A DNA stretch of 64,000 bases from Pseudocitrobacter corydidari (lineage in GTDB: Bacteria > Pseudomonadota > Gammaproteobacteria > Enterobacterales > Enterobacteriaceae), in the NCBI RefSeq assembly GCF_021172065.1, contig NZ_CP087880.1, positions 3,572,583 through 3,636,582 of the forward strand. Reading direction: 5' to 3'. The notes under the pieces were generated by a model, which did not search any database, was not told where the DNA came from, and saw nothing but the letters and a program-made list of their open reading frames with translations. Within the stretch, counting starts at the first letter, position 1. The number at the start of each line of letters is the position of its first letter. Shown piece by piece: positions 61,746 to 64,000 of the stretch. Both the position numbers and the translations under genes were made by a program.

Positions 61746-62000
61746 TTACACCTGCTCGTTGTCGTGGCGTTTCGCTTCGTCTTTTTTAGCGTCTTCCTGC
61801 TTGTCAGTGATTGATTTTGCAGTGAAATCCGCATCCTGAGTAGACTTGTCTTTCTTGTCGTCTTCATCACCCATGGCTTTCTTAAAGCCTTTGATGGACG
61901 CACCCAAATCGGACCCCAGTGAGCTCAGCTTTTTAGTCCCGAAAAGCAGAACCACGATAACGACGATAATCAGCAACTGCCAAATACTAATACCACCCAT
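61746..62000 (-). CDS. tatA: Sec-independent protein translocase TatA
   Basis: An 84-aa pore-forming protein with an N-terminal membrane helix (about 4-20), the [24 protein letters not shown] amphipathic helix and a charged tail. First of the tatABCD run; 79 bp from ubiB. Confidence 0.97.
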   Translation of the reverse strand: MGGISIWQLLIIVVIVVLLFGTKKLSSLGSDLGASIKGFKKAMGDEDDKKDKSTQDADFTAKSITDKQEDAKKDEAKRHDNEQV

Positions 62001-62079
62001 ACATCTTCCTCTGTGATAGATGATGAAATAACCATTGACGCATTATACGTTATGCGCCCTCGTGATAGCGATGCAAAAT

Positions 62080-63720
62080 TCAGCGCGTTTTACGCCAGCC
62101 GGCGAACCATACCACCAGCCCCGCGCCCATGAGCCACGCGGGCATGAAGCCCCATTCCGGTCGATTTATTAGCAGTAGTGTACCGCTCAATAATAAAACA
62201 GCACCTATACCAAAGAGATACCGTGACTGACCCTGACGGGTACGATGCACGGTGATGTCGCCGGCAAGCTTATCCAAACTGCTCTGTAAATGTTTGCTCT
62301 GGCGCAAACTGTCGTACACCAGTTCCGGTAATTCGGGCATTTTTTCGATCCAGAACGGCGCTTTTGCTTTCAACGCACGAACCAGCGCCGGAATGCCTAT
62401 CTGATCTTTCAGCCAGGACTCAAGGAACGGCTTCGCCGTTTGCCATAAATCGAGCTGCGGATAGAGCTGTCGCCCCACGCCTTCCACGTAAAGCAGCGTT
62501 TTTTGCAGCAGCACCAACTGTGGCTGAACTTCCATGTTGAAACGACGCGCGGTGTTAAATAAGTTTAGCAACACATGCCCGAAGGAGATTTCCGCCAGCG
62601 GTTTCTCGAAGATAGGTTCACACACCGTACGAATCGCGAACTCGAAATCTTCAACATTGGTGTCCGGCGGTACCCAGCCAGAATCAACGTGCAGTTCGGC
62701 CACTTTGCGATAGTCGCGGTTAAAGAAGGCGATGAAGTTCTCCGCCAGATAGCGCTTATCTTCTTTGTTCAGCGAGCCGACAATCCCACAGTCGATGCCG
62801 ATATATTGCGGATCTTCCGGGTGCTCATAGCTGACAAAAATATTGCCTGGGTGCATGTCCGCATGGAAAAAGCTGTCGCGGAATACCTGGGTGAAGAAGA
62901 CCTGCACGCCACGCTCGGCCAGCAATTTCATGTTGGTGTTTTGCTTCAGCAACGCTTCGGTGTCTGACACAGGAATGCCGTAGATGCGCTCCATCACCAT
63001 CATGTTTTCGCTGCAATAGTCGGAGTAAACCTCCGGCACATAGAGCATCGGGCTGTCTTCGAAATTGCGGCGCAGCTGGATGGCGTTCGCCGCTTCGCGC
63101 AGCAAATTCAGCTCATCAATCAGCGTTTTTTCATAGTCGCGCACCACTTCAACCGGGCGCAGACGACGGCCATCCGGCAGCAGGCGGGGAACCCAGCGCG
63201 CCAGACGGTAGATGAGTTTCATATCCGCTTTGATAACCGGCAGGATATCCGGGCGAATGACCTTGATCACCACCTCTTTGCCGTTCTCTTTCAGGCGCGC
63301 GGTGTGCACCTGGGCAATCGACGCGGATGCCAGCGGGTTAATATCGAAATCGTCAAACCAGCTTTCGATAGGGATATCCCCCATCGCTTTTTCCATCAGC
63401 TTTTGCGCCTGTAAGCCGTCAAACGGCGCAACGCGGTCCTGCAACATACTGAGCTGGTCGGCGATATGCGGCGGGAAGAGATCGCGGCGGGTAGAGAGCA
63501 TCTGGCCGAGTTTGATCCAAACCGGGCCCAGCTCCTGCAATGCCAGACGCATGCGTTCACCCAACGGGCGATCTTTGTGGCGATTCGGCATCCAGAACAA
63601 CATCCGACGCCAGATTCGCAGCGGCAGGGTGATGCGCATTTTGGGAATGAGCTCATCAAGCCCGTAACTCAAAAAGGTGTGGATGATAAAATACAGGCGC
63701 CGTAATTCTCCTGGCGTCAT
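62080..63720 (-). CDS. ubiB: Ubiquinone biosynthesis regulatory kinase-like UbiB
   Basis: A 546-aa ABC1/ADCK-type atypical kinase-like protein needed for ubiquinone synthesis. The [19 protein letters not shown] (about 70-88) KxGQ motif, [18 protein letters not shown] and GIDCGIVG sites are intact, and two C-terminal membrane helices follow (about 500-540). Its ATG overlaps the ubiJ stop (ATGA), so the two are coupled. Confidence 0.97.
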   Translation of the reverse strand: MTPGELRRLYFIIHTFLSYGLDELIPKMRITLPLRIWRRMLFWMPNRHKDRPLGERMRLALQELGPVWIKLGQMLSTRRDLFPPHIADQLSMLQDRVAPFDGLQAQKLMEKAMGDIPIESWFDDFDINPLASASIAQVHTARLKENGKEVVIKVIRPDILPVIKADMKLIYRLARWVPRLLPDGRRLRPVEVVRDYEKTLIDELNLLREAANAIQLRRNFEDSPMLYVPEVYSDYCSENMMVMERIYGIPVSDTEALLKQNTNMKLLAERGVQVFFTQVFRDSFFHADMHPGNIFVSYEHPEDPQYIGIDCGIVGSLNKEDKRYLAENFIAFFNRDYRKVAELHVDSGWVPPDTNVEDFEFAIRTVCEPIFEKPLAEISFGHVLLNLFNTARRFNMEVQPQLVLLQKTLLYVEGVGRQLYPQLDLWQTAKPFLESWLKDQIGIPALVRALKAKAPFWIEKMPELPELVYDSLRQSKHLQSSLDKLAGDITVHRTRQGQSRYLFGIGAVLLLSGTLLLINRPEWGFMPAWLMGAGLVVWFAGWRKTR

Positions 63721-64000
63721 TTCCCCTCCAGTTTTTCCAGCCGCTTCGTCAGCGCGTCAACGGCGCGTTCCACGGCCATTGTCTCTTCAGCAAACCAGGC
63801 TAATTCCAGCGCGCCGGGGGCCAGTCGCCACTCTTCGGTGACAGCCTCCGCCACGTAATGCTGCTGACGCGCAAAGCCCTGCCGCAGGAATTTCGCGCCG
63901 CCACGCAGAACTTTACTGACGCCTTCAGCGGCGATATCGCCGGTATAGGGTGCCAGCAGTTCTGCCGGGTCAAATTCGGCCAGGTCGGCCAGTGCGACAA
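63717..64000 (-). CDS. ubiJ: Ubiquinone biosynthesis accessory factor UbiJ (partial)
   Basis: The C-terminal 93 codons of an SCP2-domain protein that binds ubiquinone intermediates and helps UbiB and the Ubi complex. The visible part starts with [18 protein letters not shown] and ends with the coiled-coil-like [14 protein letters not shown]. The N-terminus is outside the window. The frame runs open to the edge. Confidence 0.93.
   Translation of the reverse strand, partial: VALADLAEFDPAELLAPYTGDIAAEGVSKVLRGGAKFLRQGFARQQHYVAEAVTEEWRLAPGALELAWFAEETMAVERAVDALTKRLEKLEGK

Overview
The window is enterobacterial chromosome, from the Enterobacteriaceae close to Escherichia, Enterobacter and Kosakonia. 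The evidence is the gene content and order: yjaH-hupA-yjaG-nfi-hemE-nudC / rsd-thiCEFSGH, rpoCB-rplLJAK-nusG-secE-tufB-thrT-glyT-tyrU-thrU, coaA-birA-murB, an rRNA operon, hemG-trkH-yigZ-pepQ, fadBA, fre-ubiD, rfaH, tatDCBA and ubiB-ubiJ. Protein lengths match the E. coli homologues and the 16S gene is 1542 nt. I cannot name the species from sequence alone.

Region by region: 1-4.4 kb holds housekeeping genes on the minus strand (HU-alpha, endonuclease V, uroporphyrinogen decarboxylase, NudC). 4.5-10.6 kb holds rsd and a thiamine operon headed by a TPP riboswitch, with tightly overlapping genes. 10.6-25.7 kb is an accessory block between thiH and rpoC, where E. coli has only a small gene. It carries a Cache-GGDEF diguanylate cyclase, a long Rhs locus, an orphan PTS IIB-IIA pair and dcuB. 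25.7-40 kb is the RNA polymerase / ribosomal protein / EF-Tu cluster with four tRNAs. 40.3-43.3 kb is coaA, birA and murB. 43.3-49 kb is an rRNA operon (5S, 23S, tRNA-Glu, 16S) with its terminators and tandem P1/P2 promoters. 49-64 kb is the hemG to ubiJ segment.

The most informative accessory part is the Rhs locus (12.6-23.1 kb, minus strand). One intact 1366-residue PAAR-Rhs protein with a Cys/His-rich C-terminal toxin candidate and its immunity candidate is followed by three displaced Rhs ends. Each displaced end keeps the conserved end of the Rhs shell, a different C-terminal domain and a small downstream gene that fits as immunity: a membrane protein, a helical 184-aa protein and an ankyrin-repeat protein. 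The remnants arose by different events: an internal deletion with a frameshift, a fusion to a truncated zinc-ribbon gene, and an in-frame collapse of the YD-repeat region. In one remnant, two base changes have created an ATG six bases after a perfect GAGGAG inside the shell-end sequence, so the toxin part could be translated by itself.

The second large-scale observation is the rRNA operon. Upstream it is flanked by hemG, as at rrnA of E. coli. Downstream it is flanked by murB, and it carries tRNA-Glu and T1/T2 terminators as at rrnB. This is what recombination between two rRNA operons, or an assembly join across them, would leave. Most of the remaining window is ordinary core genome with intact key residues.
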